Shown here in pieces: positions 21,280-30,225 of a stretch of DNA of 53,771 nucleotides. The notes under the pieces are model-generated. The model was given only the letters and a program-made list of their open reading frames with translations, was not told where the DNA came from and searched no databases. This DNA comes from Tritrichomonas foetus (taxonomy: Eukaryota > Parabasalia > Tritrichomonadida > Tritrichomonadidae). Location of the stretch: contig MLAK01000682.1 of the NCBI GenBank assembly GCA_001839685.1, forward strand, positions 146,645 through 200,415, given 5' to 3'. The translations under genes were made by a program, and so were the position numbers. Numbering within the stretch: position 1 is the stretch's first letter; the number at the start of each line of letters is the position of its first letter.

Positions 21280-21902
21280 AACGGTAATTCTATTTTTTTG
21301 TTTGAAATAAAATATATATATGTATTCATATTCTTGATTTTCTTTTCTCTTCTGTTCTTTAATTTTATTTTCCCTCAATAGTTCTCAATGAAACGGCACA
21401 TAATTCTTCTAAGAATCTCAATGTTGTAATATCAAAGAAATGATATTGATGTTTGGTTTTTGGGATTATGCTGTTATCTTGTTTTCGAAAAGGGAGTGCA
21501 CAAATAGAAAGTAACTTGAATTTTAATATAGATACTGTTTGTTGGTTATGTGTGAATTGCATAGGAAGAATAAAGATTTACTATTTCGTTCTTTTGATCA
21601 AATATGGAAATTTGTTTGTGGTGTTGTATATTTGAACGACATGAGTTTTTCGAAATTCATGCATAATTATAAAATCTTATTCAAGAGAAAATTAATCATA
21701 ATGCTTATCAAACAGGAATATAAAAATAAAATCCGAGTCTTTTTAGGTGCATGGAAAAAGCATAATAAAGGTTTTTAATGAAAACTTAAAAGAATGGATT
21801 AGTAATTATTCTGATCGATCCAAGTATTAATGGCAATTCGCAAGTAATTTGATTTGGCCATTATGGTGTAAATTTTTCGCCACTTTTTTTCGGTTTTGAC
21901 AA
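21280..21902. other. Intergenic region between the B56 and ENTH-adaptor genes
   Basis: About 620 bp. Small frames on both strands here are short, unsupported and lack domains. No RNA gene or repeat seen. Confidence 0.45.
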
Positions 21903-24161
21903 ATGGATTCTTTTCTCTCCAAAGTTTTTAACAACGCCCCTCAGGCTCCACCAGGAGAAGAACCAATTGTCCAGTTGCTCAAGAGATGCTTAGGTGGAAA
22001 TACTGCAGAAATTGATCCACATTTTCTCTATGCAATTCATTCCCATTGTAATTCACCAGAAAACGCAAATCGAGTCATGCACGCACTTACAGATATCATC
22101 GATGAGTTTTGTGAACATCCTCTACCGATTTTCAAAGCACTTAAATTAATTATTTATTTAATCAAAATGTCAGCCCAAACTTTCGTTCCGGCCGCTCAAG
22201 CATTCGCTCCAGAAATTCAAACAATAGTAAATGTGTCATTCGACAAACCTGGCGCTCCACACGTCAATACGATTCATAAATATGCGAATCTCATTTATCT
22301 ACATTTAATCGCTCGCTCGCCACTTCCAGATGTCAAAATACCACCGCCACCTCCAAAGAAACCAGCTCAACAGCCAGATTCCAATCTAAATCCGCATCAT
22401 GGATTTCCATCACGACCAGGGGCCCAGCCAATGGGCGCTCCTCCTCCAGATGAAGGATCTTTGTTTGATCGTGGCGGAAATGATAAATACGAAGATTCTG
22501 GCAGCTTCCTTTCTGGAATGTTGGATTTAGGCTTTTCATCAAAAAAACGGCAAAGCCAAGGTCAAAATCAAGGTCAAATTCCTGGGCAGCCCCAAGGACG
22601 AATAGCAAATCTACCTGAAGCAGACCGACCAAGAGTGCCTGCAGTTTTTGCTGGAGGTGGTATTGGACAATATAAATCAAGAATCCAACAGCCAGCCGAT
22701 TTAAACATGGGAGAAGAATCTCTTCTCAATTTTGATGATTTTAATGATGATGTGACACCTAAAAATCAAACACAGCCTCAGAAAAATTCACAAGGTGGCT
22801 TATTTGGAGCATTTGATGATATTTCTTTCACTGATAATAACGAAAAGCCAACTGAGTTTGTATTTAGTGGTGATGATAATGCTAATGCGAATGACCTATC
22901 ATTTAACCCATTTGGCGAAACAAGCTTCAATCCAACTTTTCCAAATCCAAGTGCTTCAAACCAAGGCAACGACAATTTTGATGAAATTGATAATAGGCCA
23001 AAACAAACTCCAATGAGATTGAGACCATCAGGCCCCCGTCCGAAGTTCGACCCAAATAAGATGAAGAAGAAGAAAGTTGTTGCAAATACTGTTCCTCAAG
23101 GCGATTTCGATCCATTTGGAACAGGAAATGCTTCGGCAGCTTTTGCGAATATACAATCAACAGAAGAACCAAAGAAATACGTCTCACTTGCTGAAAGATT
23201 TGGAGGTGCATCACAACAACAACAACAGGGAAGCAATGATCAGAAACAACAACCAAAACAAACAACATCGGGTGGAGGAAATGTTTTCGATCTTCTCGGA
23301 ATATCTGGCTCAGAAGATGAAGATGATACACCACAGCAAAATATACAATTAAATAGCAATTCAAATACACAACCTGTTAAACCACAACCAAATCAACAAC
23401 AACAAATACAGCAGAAAGGATCACACGATTTATTTGATATGCTCGGTGATGATGCGATCGTCGATTCTTCACCATCAGCAAATAATTCCACATCTCAAGC
23501 ACAACAAGGATCAGGAAACCTCTTTGAATCCTTTACAACACCTCAACAAACCCAACCTAAAGCACAACAACAACAACCAAAACAAAATTCAGCCAATGTT
23601 TTTGACATGCTTGATGGCGATGTGTTTGGAGGAGAACCAAAACAAAATGAAACACCAAAACAACAATCAAATGCCGTTTTTGAGCCATTTGGTGCAGTCT
23701 CACCAAATTCTTCAAATAAACCAAAAGATTCCAGTAACATGTTTGACTCCTTCACTCCTTCATTCCAACCACAACAACAATCTCCACAACCACAACAAGG
23801 ATCAGGAAACGTCTTCGATATGTTGGATGCATCACCAGCACCGCCTTCCAAGCAACAAGGAAACTCAAACGATCTCTTCGAATCATTCGCAGCACCAGCA
23901 CAGCCACAAAAACCGCAGCAACAGCCACAGAAAGCCTCCAGAGACGTGTTTGACATGCTTGGAGACTTTGGCCAGCCAAACACAGCTCCTTCACAGCCAC
24001 AACAACAAAAATCAGCAAACGTGTTCGACATGCTGGATGACTTCAATCCACCACAGCAACCTCAAGGATCAGGAAACGCATTTGTATCACCTCCTGTCCA
24101 ACAGCCGCAACAGCAACAACAAGGCCAGTCAGGTGCGAGAAATGTTTTCGACTTCCTTTGA
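21903..24161 (+). CDS. ENTH/VHS-like endocytic adaptor with repeated short-motif tail
   Basis: About 752 residues. Residues 1-145 form a helical domain (LYAIHSHCNSPENANRVMHAL, IFKALKLIIYLIKM, NTIHKYANLIYLHLIA) resembling ENTH/ANTH/VHS domains of epsin, AP180 and tepsin. The rest is disordered and Gln/Pro/Asn-rich. It carries NPF/DPF/EPF triplets (FNPFGE, FDPFGT, FEPFGA), which bind EH domains or AP-2 appendages. About a dozen copies of a motif of the form N/D-V/L-F-D/E-M/S-L/F also occur, for example NVFDMLDD and NLFESF, down to the last residues NVFDFL. This is the architecture of a clathrin adaptor with a multivalent tail. The Phe-Asp-x-Leu repeats probably bind clathrin or an adaptor appendage (inference). 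Minus-strand frames are shadows of the repeats. Confidence 0.75.
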   Translation: MDSFLSKVFNNAPQAPPGEEPIVQLLKRCLGGNTAEIDPHFLYAIHSHCNSPENANRVMHALTDIIDEFCEHPLPIFKALKLIIYLIKMSAQTFVPAAQAFAPEIQTIVNVSFDKPGAPHVNTIHKYANLIYLHLIARSPLPDVKIPPPPPKKPAQQPDSNLNPHHGFPSRPGAQPMGAPPPDEGSLFDRGGNDKYEDSGSFLSGMLDLGFSSKKRQSQGQNQGQIPGQPQGRIANLPEADRPRVPAVFAGGGIGQYKSRIQQPADLNMGEESLLNFDDFNDDVTPKNQTQPQKNSQGGLFGAFDDISFTDNNEKPTEFVFSGDDNANANDLSFNPFGETSFNPTFPNPSASNQGNDNFDEIDNRPKQTPMRLRPSGPRPKFDPNKMKKKKVVANTVPQGDFDPFGTGNASAAFANIQSTEEPKKYVSLAERFGGASQQQQQGSNDQKQQPKQTTSGGGNVFDLLGISGSEDEDDTPQQNIQLNSNSNTQPVKPQPNQQQQIQQKGSHDLFDMLGDDAIVDSSPSANNSTSQAQQGSGNLFESFTTPQQTQPKAQQQQPKQNSANVFDMLDGDVFGGEPKQNETPKQQSNAVFEPFGAVSPNSSNKPKDSSNMFDSFTPSFQPQQQSPQPQQGSGNVFDMLDASPAPPSKQQGNSNDLFESFAAPAQPQKPQQQPQKASRDVFDMLGDFGQPNTAPSQPQQQKSANVFDMLDDFNPPQQPQGSGNAFVSPPVQQPQQQQQGQSGARNVFDFL

Positions 24162-24684
24162 GAAAAAATGCACCATCTTGTTTTATAGTTAAATTTAAAA
24201 ATTTTGTTTCTTCCAACACTCTTCCTCGAGTTTTACTACTTTTTTTCAACGAATATTTTTGTGATAAATATAATTTAATATACTTTGGTGAAACAATTTC
24301 ATTTAGATCGAGGTTACAAAAGAGAATTTTCCAGTCATACTCTTTTTCATGATTCTAAAATTAATGTTTCTTAATAAAGAAACGAATAATATGTTTTTTA
24401 TTTTTTGCTCTGAATCAATTTAACAAACACGTGTATTTGAAGCAGATCTCCAATAATTGGAAGCTCATTAGTGTTGACTGGAAAGAAATCATTAATTAAA
24501 CATCTTCCCTTGTGAATTTTTTCACTTTTTTTGTTTAGTAAAGAACAGATTTCAATACGCACATATATATCAGGTATTAGAAACTCGTTAGTGAAGACAA
24601 AATAAATAAATAATGATGAAATAAAAGACTAAGAAAGAAGGAGATAAAAACATAATTTATAAAAATCGAAAAATAATACTCACA
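24162..24684. other. Convergent intergenic region
   Basis: About 520 bp between the 3' ends of the ENTH-adaptor gene and the small membrane-protein gene. Nothing recognisable. Confidence 0.45.
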
Positions 24685-24900
24685 TTAAATGCTATCATCG
24701 AGGATGCTTCCACCGAGTGACTCTTGATATACGCGCGGCGTTTTGGCTTTGAAGCAAATCTGAAATAGAATTAATAAAACGAGACAAACAAGAATCGAAA
24801 CTGACATTAAACTGATCCAATTCCACTGTCCAAATGACGATAAAATCGGCTCATCTTGAACTCTTTGCTTGAGTGCGATTGCGAGAAGGACGAAAAACAT
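24685..24900 (-). CDS. Small single-pass membrane protein (71 aa), unknown
   Basis: The ATG at 24900 is preferred over an in-frame TTG five codons upstream. A hydrophobic N-terminus (MFFVLLAIALK) could be a signal peptide. Residues about 32-52 (ISLMSVSILVCLVLLILF) are a clear transmembrane helix, followed by a basic then acidic tail (KAKTPRVYQESLGGSILDD). The layout would place a short N-terminal segment in the lumen and the tail in the cytosol. No family is recognised. It is head-to-head with the TatD gene, about 270 bp apart. Short length limits confidence, but composition and topology are not random-looking. Confidence 0.6.
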   Translation of the reverse strand: MFFVLLAIALKQRVQDEPILSSFGQWNWISLMSVSILVCLVLLILFQICFKAKTPRVYQESLGGSILDDSI

Positions 24901-25171
24901 TTTGAAAATTTTCAATTTAGGAACGATATAAAAATTTTGCAGATTTTAAACTTTTTCTATATATTTTTCGGTTTTTACTTTGTTAAATTTTAAATTCTCA
25001 TTCGAATATCTTGACATAAAACTTGAATATCGTATATATTATTTTAGAATATCTGCTTATATACATTTGAGAATCAGATTCATCATATGTTATTCTTTTC
25101 TATCCATTTTATTCATAAAAATTAAATTGACCATTCAGAAGGTAAATAAATTTGACCATTTCTTGGCCAAA

Positions 25172-25966
25172 ATGACCGATTATCCATATGTCGACTGCCA
25201 CTGCCATCTCGATGCAATTTACGAAAAAATGAAGAAACCCCTCGAAGATTCATTTGAAGAATTTTCAGCCCCTTGGCCAAAGGGCTTCGATGGGTGTCTT
25301 ACTACGTTCAGCGATACGTTTGAAGGCGCAATGCGTTTTATTGATGACGGCCATCCGCTTATTTTCGGTGCTCTTGGCCTTCATCCTCACGGCGCTTCAC
25401 GCTACAACGACGAATTCGAAGCCAAATTAATCGAATTACTCAAACATCCAAAAATTCGCTCTTTAGGTGAAATCGGGCTCGACTATCATTATACGCTTAG
25501 CCCGAAAGACGTACAGAAAACAGTTTTTGAACGAGAAATCAAACTTGCGGTTGAACGAAATCTTCCTATCACAATTCACACGCGTGAAGCCGAAGAAGAT
25601 ACACTTGAAATTCTCAAACGAGCCATGCCGAAAGACCACTTTTTCCATATTCACTGTTTCACTGATTCATATAATTTTGCTGAGCAGGTTTTAAAGGAGT
25701 GGCCAAATTCATTCTTTGGTTTCACCGGCGTTTTGACCTTCAAGAATTCCAAAGAAATTCAAGAAACTTGCTCGAAAATTCCACTCGATAGAATCTTATC
25801 GGAAACTGACGGGCCTTACATGGCGCCCATCCCATTCAGAGGGAAGGCGGCGTGGCCAGGGCACATTCCACACATCATAAAGAAAATTGCAGAGCTCCAC
25901 AATGTGAAAGAAGAAGAGGCTGCAGCAACTCTTCGCGAGAACTGCAGAAGGATTTACCACTTTTAA
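25172..25966 (+). CDS. TatD-family metal-dependent deoxyribonuclease
   Basis: About 264 residues from the ATG at 25172; an upstream in-frame stretch of 64 codons is unsupported AT-rich sequence. All TatD metal ligands are visible: the HxH pair in VDCHCHLD (H10, H12), Glu in SLGEIGLDYH (E100), His in ITIHTREA, His in HIHCFTDS (H159, H161) and Asp in LSETDGPY (D213). The fold is an amidohydrolase-type TIM barrel and length is typical. Eukaryotic TatD proteins are 3'-5' exonucleases linked to DNA repair and apoptotic DNA degradation. The stop is TAA-A. All catalytic residues are intact, so it should be active. Confidence 0.93.
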   Translation: MTDYPYVDCHCHLDAIYEKMKKPLEDSFEEFSAPWPKGFDGCLTTFSDTFEGAMRFIDDGHPLIFGALGLHPHGASRYNDEFEAKLIELLKHPKIRSLGEIGLDYHYTLSPKDVQKTVFEREIKLAVERNLPITIHTREAEEDTLEILKRAMPKDHFFHIHCFTDSYNFAEQVLKEWPNSFFGFTGVLTFKNSKEIQETCSKIPLDRILSETDGPYMAPIPFRGKAAWPGHIPHIIKKIAELHNVKEEEAAATLRENCRRIYHF

Positions 25967-26086
25967 ATGATTTGATTTGATTATTAAATATTCTCTAGGT
26001 TTCGATTTATTTTGTGATTTTTATTTCTTTCATCATGAATAGTTCTTTCAGTCAGTTCGAATCGCTTTCATGTCTTGAAAAGTTCG

Positions 26087-26524
26087 ACAATTGCATTAAC
26101 TTACAATGACATTAACTTACAATTGCATTAACTTATAATTATATTAGCTTATAATTATATTAACTTATAATTATATTAACTTACAATGACATTAACTTAC
26201 AATTATATTAACTTACAATTATATTAATTTACAATTATATTAACTTACAATTATATTATCTTACAATTATATTAACTTATAATTATATTATCTTACAATT
26301 ATATTATCTTACAATTATATTAACTTACAATTATATTATCTTACAATTACATTAACTTATAATTATATTAACTTATAATTATATTAACTTATAATTATAT
26401 TAACTTACAATTATATTATCTTACAATTACATTAACTTATAATTATATTAACTTATAATTATATTAACTTACAATTATATTAACTTACAATGACATTAAC
26501 TTACAATTACATTAACTTACAATG
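26087..26524. repeat. Minisatellite of a 16-bp unit (about 27 copies)
   Basis: Tandem array with unit ACTTACAATTATATTA and recurrent variants (TATAATT for ACAATT, GACATTA for TATATTA, TCTTAC for ACTTAC). Variants are interspersed, with higher-order blocks repeated (for example the runs near 26340 and 26420), suggesting slippage and unequal exchange. It lies between the TatD and calmodulin-like genes and is non-coding. Confidence 0.9.
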
Positions 26525-27163
26525 AAACTAGTTTGTAAATTAATGTAATTTATTCATTAGCAGTAAATTGATAATATATTGCGCTTTTGAACCGGGACAA
26601 TAGCCATAGAGGTAGGCAAAGATATAATTTCTTCATAAACATCTTTGAAAATTAATAAAGTGCGAGATGATCTCTACCAGATTTCGTTAATGTATGCATT
26701 TTTTGATTTCATTTTGAGTTTTTACATAAGAAAATCGCTCTTAACAAAGAAGAAGAATATTAAATCGCTGTTTTCGAAAACATATAAGCGCAAATGATAT
26801 TTCTTTTTTCCAAATTGGGTGTCTTTATTTGTCCATTCGTTTATAGTAAATATTAAAATCTTATTAATACGAATAATTTTGCATCATTTTAGTCATAATA
26901 TTAGTGAAAAAAAAATTACTCGGAAATGTTATTTTTATTGTGGTTGCCCACTATTAAGGCTTATTAGAGGCCAGACCAATTATTATAAAAAGATTAATGC
27001 ATTTCATCTTTTGTTATCGACTCTTCGATCAAATCTTTTATTGTTATTCAAAAAGTATAAATGACATATCTAGTAAGCCTCAATTTGTAATTTTCTTTGA
27101 TTCAAAAGCTGCTTGACATTTTACAACATCACAAAATTCATTTATTTTTTTCATCGTTGAAAA
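26525..27163. other. Intergenic region upstream of the calmodulin-like gene
   Basis: About 640 bp, no gene. A minus-strand run near 26600-26700 (FKDVYEEIISLPTSMAIVP) could be a coding remnant but is too short to assign. TCATCGTT at 27151 is a possible initiator 11 nt from the downstream ATG. Confidence 0.4.
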
Positions 27164-27640
27164 ATGGCAGACGCACAATGGGAAGAACTTAAAAACGAAA
27201 TGAGGTCATTCTTCGAAGAGTTTGACGTCAAAAAAACAGGCCAACTTGGTCTCGAAGAAATCACAGCTATTCTCAAATCTGTCGGCTTACGTTGTACAAC
27301 CGAAGAAGTTCGCGAAATGATGAGTGAGGTTGCTGGACCAAGCGCCACGACAATCGATTTCGAGAAATTGATGCAAATTCTAAAGCACCATACTCATCAG
27401 GAAGACGAAGAGGAAACAATTCGCCAAGCTTTCGCTACAATCGACGTTGATGGTGACGGATTAATTTCGGCCACTGATTTACAATGTTTCATGCAAAGCC
27501 TTGGAGAAGATTTTGATATCAAATATGCTGAGCGAATGTTGAAGGCAGCAACAGGTAATAAACAAACGCCAGTGAACTTTGAACAATATAAAGAAACACT
27601 TCATAACAGGTGGGCTGCTGCACCACCACAAAGCAAGTAA
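27164..27640 (+). CDS. Calmodulin-like EF-hand protein
   Basis: About 158 residues, close to calmodulin or centrin length. Four EF-hand regions are spaced about 36 residues apart. Loop 1 (residues 21-32, DVKKTGQLGLEE) is degenerate with Lys at positions 3 and 4. Loop 2 (near AGPSATTIDFEK) lacks acidic ligands. Loop 3 (94-105, DVDGDGLISATD) is canonical except for Asp rather than Glu at position 12. The fourth (AATGNKQTPVNFEQ) is also degenerate. The protein would thus bind Ca2+ or Mg2+ mainly through EF3. Function could be like centrin, a myosin light chain or calmodulin; the degenerate lobes favour a light-chain-like role (inference). The stop is TAA-A. Confidence 0.85.
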   Translation: MADAQWEELKNEMRSFFEEFDVKKTGQLGLEEITAILKSVGLRCTTEEVREMMSEVAGPSATTIDFEKLMQILKHHTHQEDEEETIRQAFATIDVDGDGLISATDLQCFMQSLGEDFDIKYAERMLKAATGNKQTPVNFEQYKETLHNRWAAAPPQSK

Positions 27641-27726
27641 AGGAAAGAATAATGCTTTTAATTCATACTTGCCTACAGTTATGTAAAAGAAAGACAAACT
27701 AGTTCTTTTGACTTTTTTCTTCATTT

Positions 27727-27846
27727 TGTTTATTCATTTATTTGTTTTCTCCTTTCTTTGTTTATTTGTTTTTTTCTTTGATTGTTTATTTGTTTTCTTC
27801 ATATTGTTTATTTGTTTTCTTCTTTGATTGTTTATTTGTTTTCTTC
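27727..27846. repeat. T-rich tandem repeat, left part
   Basis: Approximately 24-bp units of the type TTTATTTGTTTTCTTCTTTG repeated imperfectly, running into an assembly gap. The long open frames it creates on both strands are low-complexity artefacts, not genes. Confidence 0.85.
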
Positions 27847-28016
27847 NNNNNNNNNNNNNNNNNNNNNNNNNNNNNNNNNNNNNNNNNNNNNNNNNNNNNN
27901 NNNNNNNNNNNNNNNNNNNNNNNNNNNNNNNNNNNNNNNNNNNNNNNNNNNNNNNNNNNNNNNNNNNNNNNNNNNNNNNNNNNNNNNNNNNNNNNNNNNN
28001 NNNNNNNNNNNNNNNN
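27847..28016. other. Assembly gap (170 N)
   Basis: Run of 170 unknown bases inside a simple repeat; true length is unknown because the repeat probably collapsed in assembly. Confidence 0.99.
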
Positions 28017-28084
28017 TTTATTTGTTTTCTTCTTTGTTTATTCATTTATTTGTTTTCTTCTTTGTTTGTTTATTTGTTTTCTTC
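28017..28084. repeat. T-rich tandem repeat, right part
   Basis: Same unit family as the left side of the gap (TTTATTTGTTTTCTTC), continuing to the start of the 94-bp duplication. Confidence 0.85.
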
Positions 28085-28272
28085 TTTGTTTGTTTATTTG
28101 TTTTATTCTTTGTTTACTTTCTTTGCTCAGTAATTTTGGAGAAACGAAACCATTCAAGTTAAATAAAAATGGAATACATTTGTTTGTTTATTTGTTTTAT
28201 TCTTTGTTTACTTTCTTTGCTCAGTAATTTTGGAGAAACGAAACCATTCAAGTTAAATAAAAATGGAATACA
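28085..28272. repeat. 94-bp direct tandem duplication
   Basis: Two adjacent copies (28085-28178 and 28179-28272) that read as identical, beginning TTTGTTTGTTTATTTG and ending AAAATGGAATACAT. Identity implies a very recent duplication or an assembly artefact next to the gap. It lies downstream of the MYST gene stop. Confidence 0.85.
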
Positions 28273-28390
28273 TTTCATGTGAAATTTAAATATAAAGAAA
28301 GAAAGAAAGAAGTCATATTATTTTTATAAAAATAAATAAAATAAAAATTAGAAACACGATACTTTTGTATTCAACAATGAATGAATATAA

Positions 28391-29584
28391 CTAATCTCTT
28401 GGAGTGAAGTCAACTTTGTCATCATCACCATCAAGCCAAATTAAAGCATTCGGATCAATCTTCTGTCTAGGCTTTCCATCTTCCAAGTGTTGGATAGCCG
28501 CTTGAAGACTTTCTTTTTGAATGTAAAGCTCATACTCGCCTTTTCCTTTCGACACACAATTCATTTCTCTCAAGACATCAATGATATCATCCCTTGAAAT
28601 CGAAGTTAATCTAACAAGGTCATCAAGTGTGCTTATGTCTCTTCCATGTGTTTTGAGTGTTTCTACAAGCGTGTCTCTCCAATATGCATGAAATGCAATT
28701 TTACCTAAGTCACTAAGCGGTCTTTCTGGGCCTCCTGATCGATGCTGTCTTTTAGCAATTTCATAAGAAAGTGAAATCAAAAGTCGACCATAACCACGCT
28801 TTTGATATGGCGGAAGAGCAACAATACATGCAAGAATGTTTCCTTCATCGCTGACGATTTCTCGTGAGAAATAGGCTGCAACATGCGCTCCATTCTCATC
28901 ACATTCACACAGAACATAGAACAAAAAGCCTTCAACATCATAAAATAATGTTTTGTGATCCAAAAAAAGCTTTGCTAACAAGCATAAACACTGACAAGCA
29001 AGTTTTTGCTTGCAGCCATGTAATTCAAAAATACTGACATTTCCTTTTCGATAAATTTCTCGGCCAGGCGGATGCTTTTCATTGGTTTTCCGTAAATGCT
29101 CGTCAAGCTGCTCTTGTGTGGCGAAATAGTTACAACAATGGTCGCAGATGAATAAATGCGGGGATTCATAAAATGGATGTGGATAAGGACTGAAATACCA
29201 TGTTCGAATGGTGAAATTACTAATTGTGATTTGCTCGATATTTCGAATTTTTGTGACTTCGCGATGAATATTTTCGAATCGCTGAACTTCTGCGGAAAGT
29301 TGCTCGTCGTCTGAGCTATTATGCAATCGCTCATGGTCTCTACGTGATAAAACGCGGGCTGGTGTTGATGGTTGTGATGTGCTGACAAACGGCTGCAACT
29401 TGGACACATCAACCCATCGATCAAGCCGCTTGTCTTCGTGCTCGAAATGAATATAGGCTTGTGTGTCGTTTTCGCGGAATGTTAAGATTGTGGCCTCACG
29501 CATCTCTTCATATTCATCGCAAAAGACAGATACGTGATCTTGAAGTTTGAATGTGCCTGTTTCTGTTTCGTCTGTCGATTCCAT
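28391..29584 (-). CDS. MYST-family histone acetyltransferase (Tip60/Esa1-like)
   Basis: About 397 residues, starting with ATG. An N-terminal Tudor-knot/chromo-barrel domain (about 14-66, with DRWVDVSKLQPF) precedes the MYST domain. Zinc-finger ligands are C147, C150, H163 and probably H171. The lysine autoacetylated in Esa1/Tip60 is K211 in LFLDHKTLFYDV. The active-site Cys is C253 (LACIVALPPY), the acetyl-CoA loop is QKRGYGRLL (261-269) and the catalytic Glu is E287 in PERPLSD. All expected residues are present, so an active NuA4/Tip60-type lysine acetyltransferase for histone H4/H2A is likely. A TCATA initiator directly abuts the start (4-nt leader). The stop is TAG. Confidence 0.95.
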   Translation of the reverse strand: MESTDETETGTFKLQDHVSVFCDEYEEMREATILTFRENDTQAYIHFEHEDKRLDRWVDVSKLQPFVSTSQPSTPARVLSRRDHERLHNSSDDEQLSAEVQRFENIHREVTKIRNIEQITISNFTIRTWYFSPYPHPFYESPHLFICDHCCNYFATQEQLDEHLRKTNEKHPPGREIYRKGNVSIFELHGCKQKLACQCLCLLAKLFLDHKTLFYDVEGFLFYVLCECDENGAHVAAYFSREIVSDEGNILACIVALPPYQKRGYGRLLISLSYEIAKRQHRSGGPERPLSDLGKIAFHAYWRDTLVETLKTHGRDISTLDDLVRLTSISRDDIIDVLREMNCVSKGKGEYELYIQKESLQAAIQHLEDGKPRQKIDPNALIWLDGDDDKVDFTPRD

Positions 29585-29590
29585 TTATGA
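29585..29590 (-). promoter_or_regulatory. Initiator of the MYST gene
   Basis: On the minus strand TCATAA directly precedes the ATG; with A as +1 (29588) the leader is only 4 nt, like eL36. AAACGGCC and CGATCAAAAC occur within 45 bp upstream; the latter also lies upstream of the Wee1-like kinase gene. Confidence 0.45.
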
Positions 29591-29926
29591 TTTCAGTGTG
29601 TTTTGATCGAGAATCTTGGCCGTTTGGATTTTTCTTTTCAATACTTAAAGAGCCGGCTTGTTATGTTCAGAAAAAATGAAACTCTGATTTGCTATTAAGC
29701 GAAGAAGGATTTTCCTTTTTTCAATTCAGCTACTGAGAAAAAATTTTTATCCCTTTTCAGTAAAGTACGTAATTATATGTTGGACAGTTTTGATTGTGAA
29801 CCAAAACGCGATTTTTTTTTATGATACTTTCGTAGAATATATTTTTGATTTAATGAAGTAAGAAACAAATAATAAAAGGAAATATTATTCATAATTATTT
29901 TGTCATCTTTGTTAAAAATAATAAAT

Positions 29927-30225
29927 TTATAATATATTCTGAAAAATGATCATAATTTCCATTTGGTGATTTATTTCTGCATCTAACTTATGCTTTTCAT
30001 TTTCACTCCCATCATGAATTTGTATAATGTTGGCTAAATAACATTCCAACTCCCAAATAGCCCCTCCATACCTTGGTAAAATTCATAATTATTAGGACTT
30101 TATCAAAAAGACACATTTTTCTATTTCACTATCAAAATTACACCAATCATATCTTGACCTGAATATTAATGGATAATTCAGAATATTTGGAAGAATCAAT
30201 TTAAATAAACCCAAACTCTTGGAAA
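29927..30225 (-). pseudogene. Coding remnant of an unidentified protein
   Basis: On the minus strand two open runs lie in one frame: ILPNILNYPLIFRSRYDWCN...EKCVFLIKS, then three closely spaced stops, then ILPRYGGAIWELECYLANII ending NHQMEIMIIFQNIL and TAA-A. The amino-acid composition (Trp, Cys, Arg, Asp) is unlike translated AT-rich spacer and the end carries the TAAA signal, so I read it as the 3' part of a dead gene. I do not recognise the family. Confidence 0.4.

Noticed and set aside
23434..24192. Long alternative frames on both strands over the ENTH-adaptor tail
   Set aside because: Shadows of Gln-rich repeats; Gln, His, Asn or Cys runs with no fold.
24980..25171. N-terminal extension of the TatD protein
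   Set aside because: 64 in-frame codons upstream lack an ATG start until 25172 and translate to AT-rich hydrophobic sequence not found in TatD.
27734..28227. Overlapping long frames across the N gap
   Set aside because: Low-complexity Phe/Leu/Val or Lys/Asn/Arg translations of a simple repeat, with unknown bases inside.
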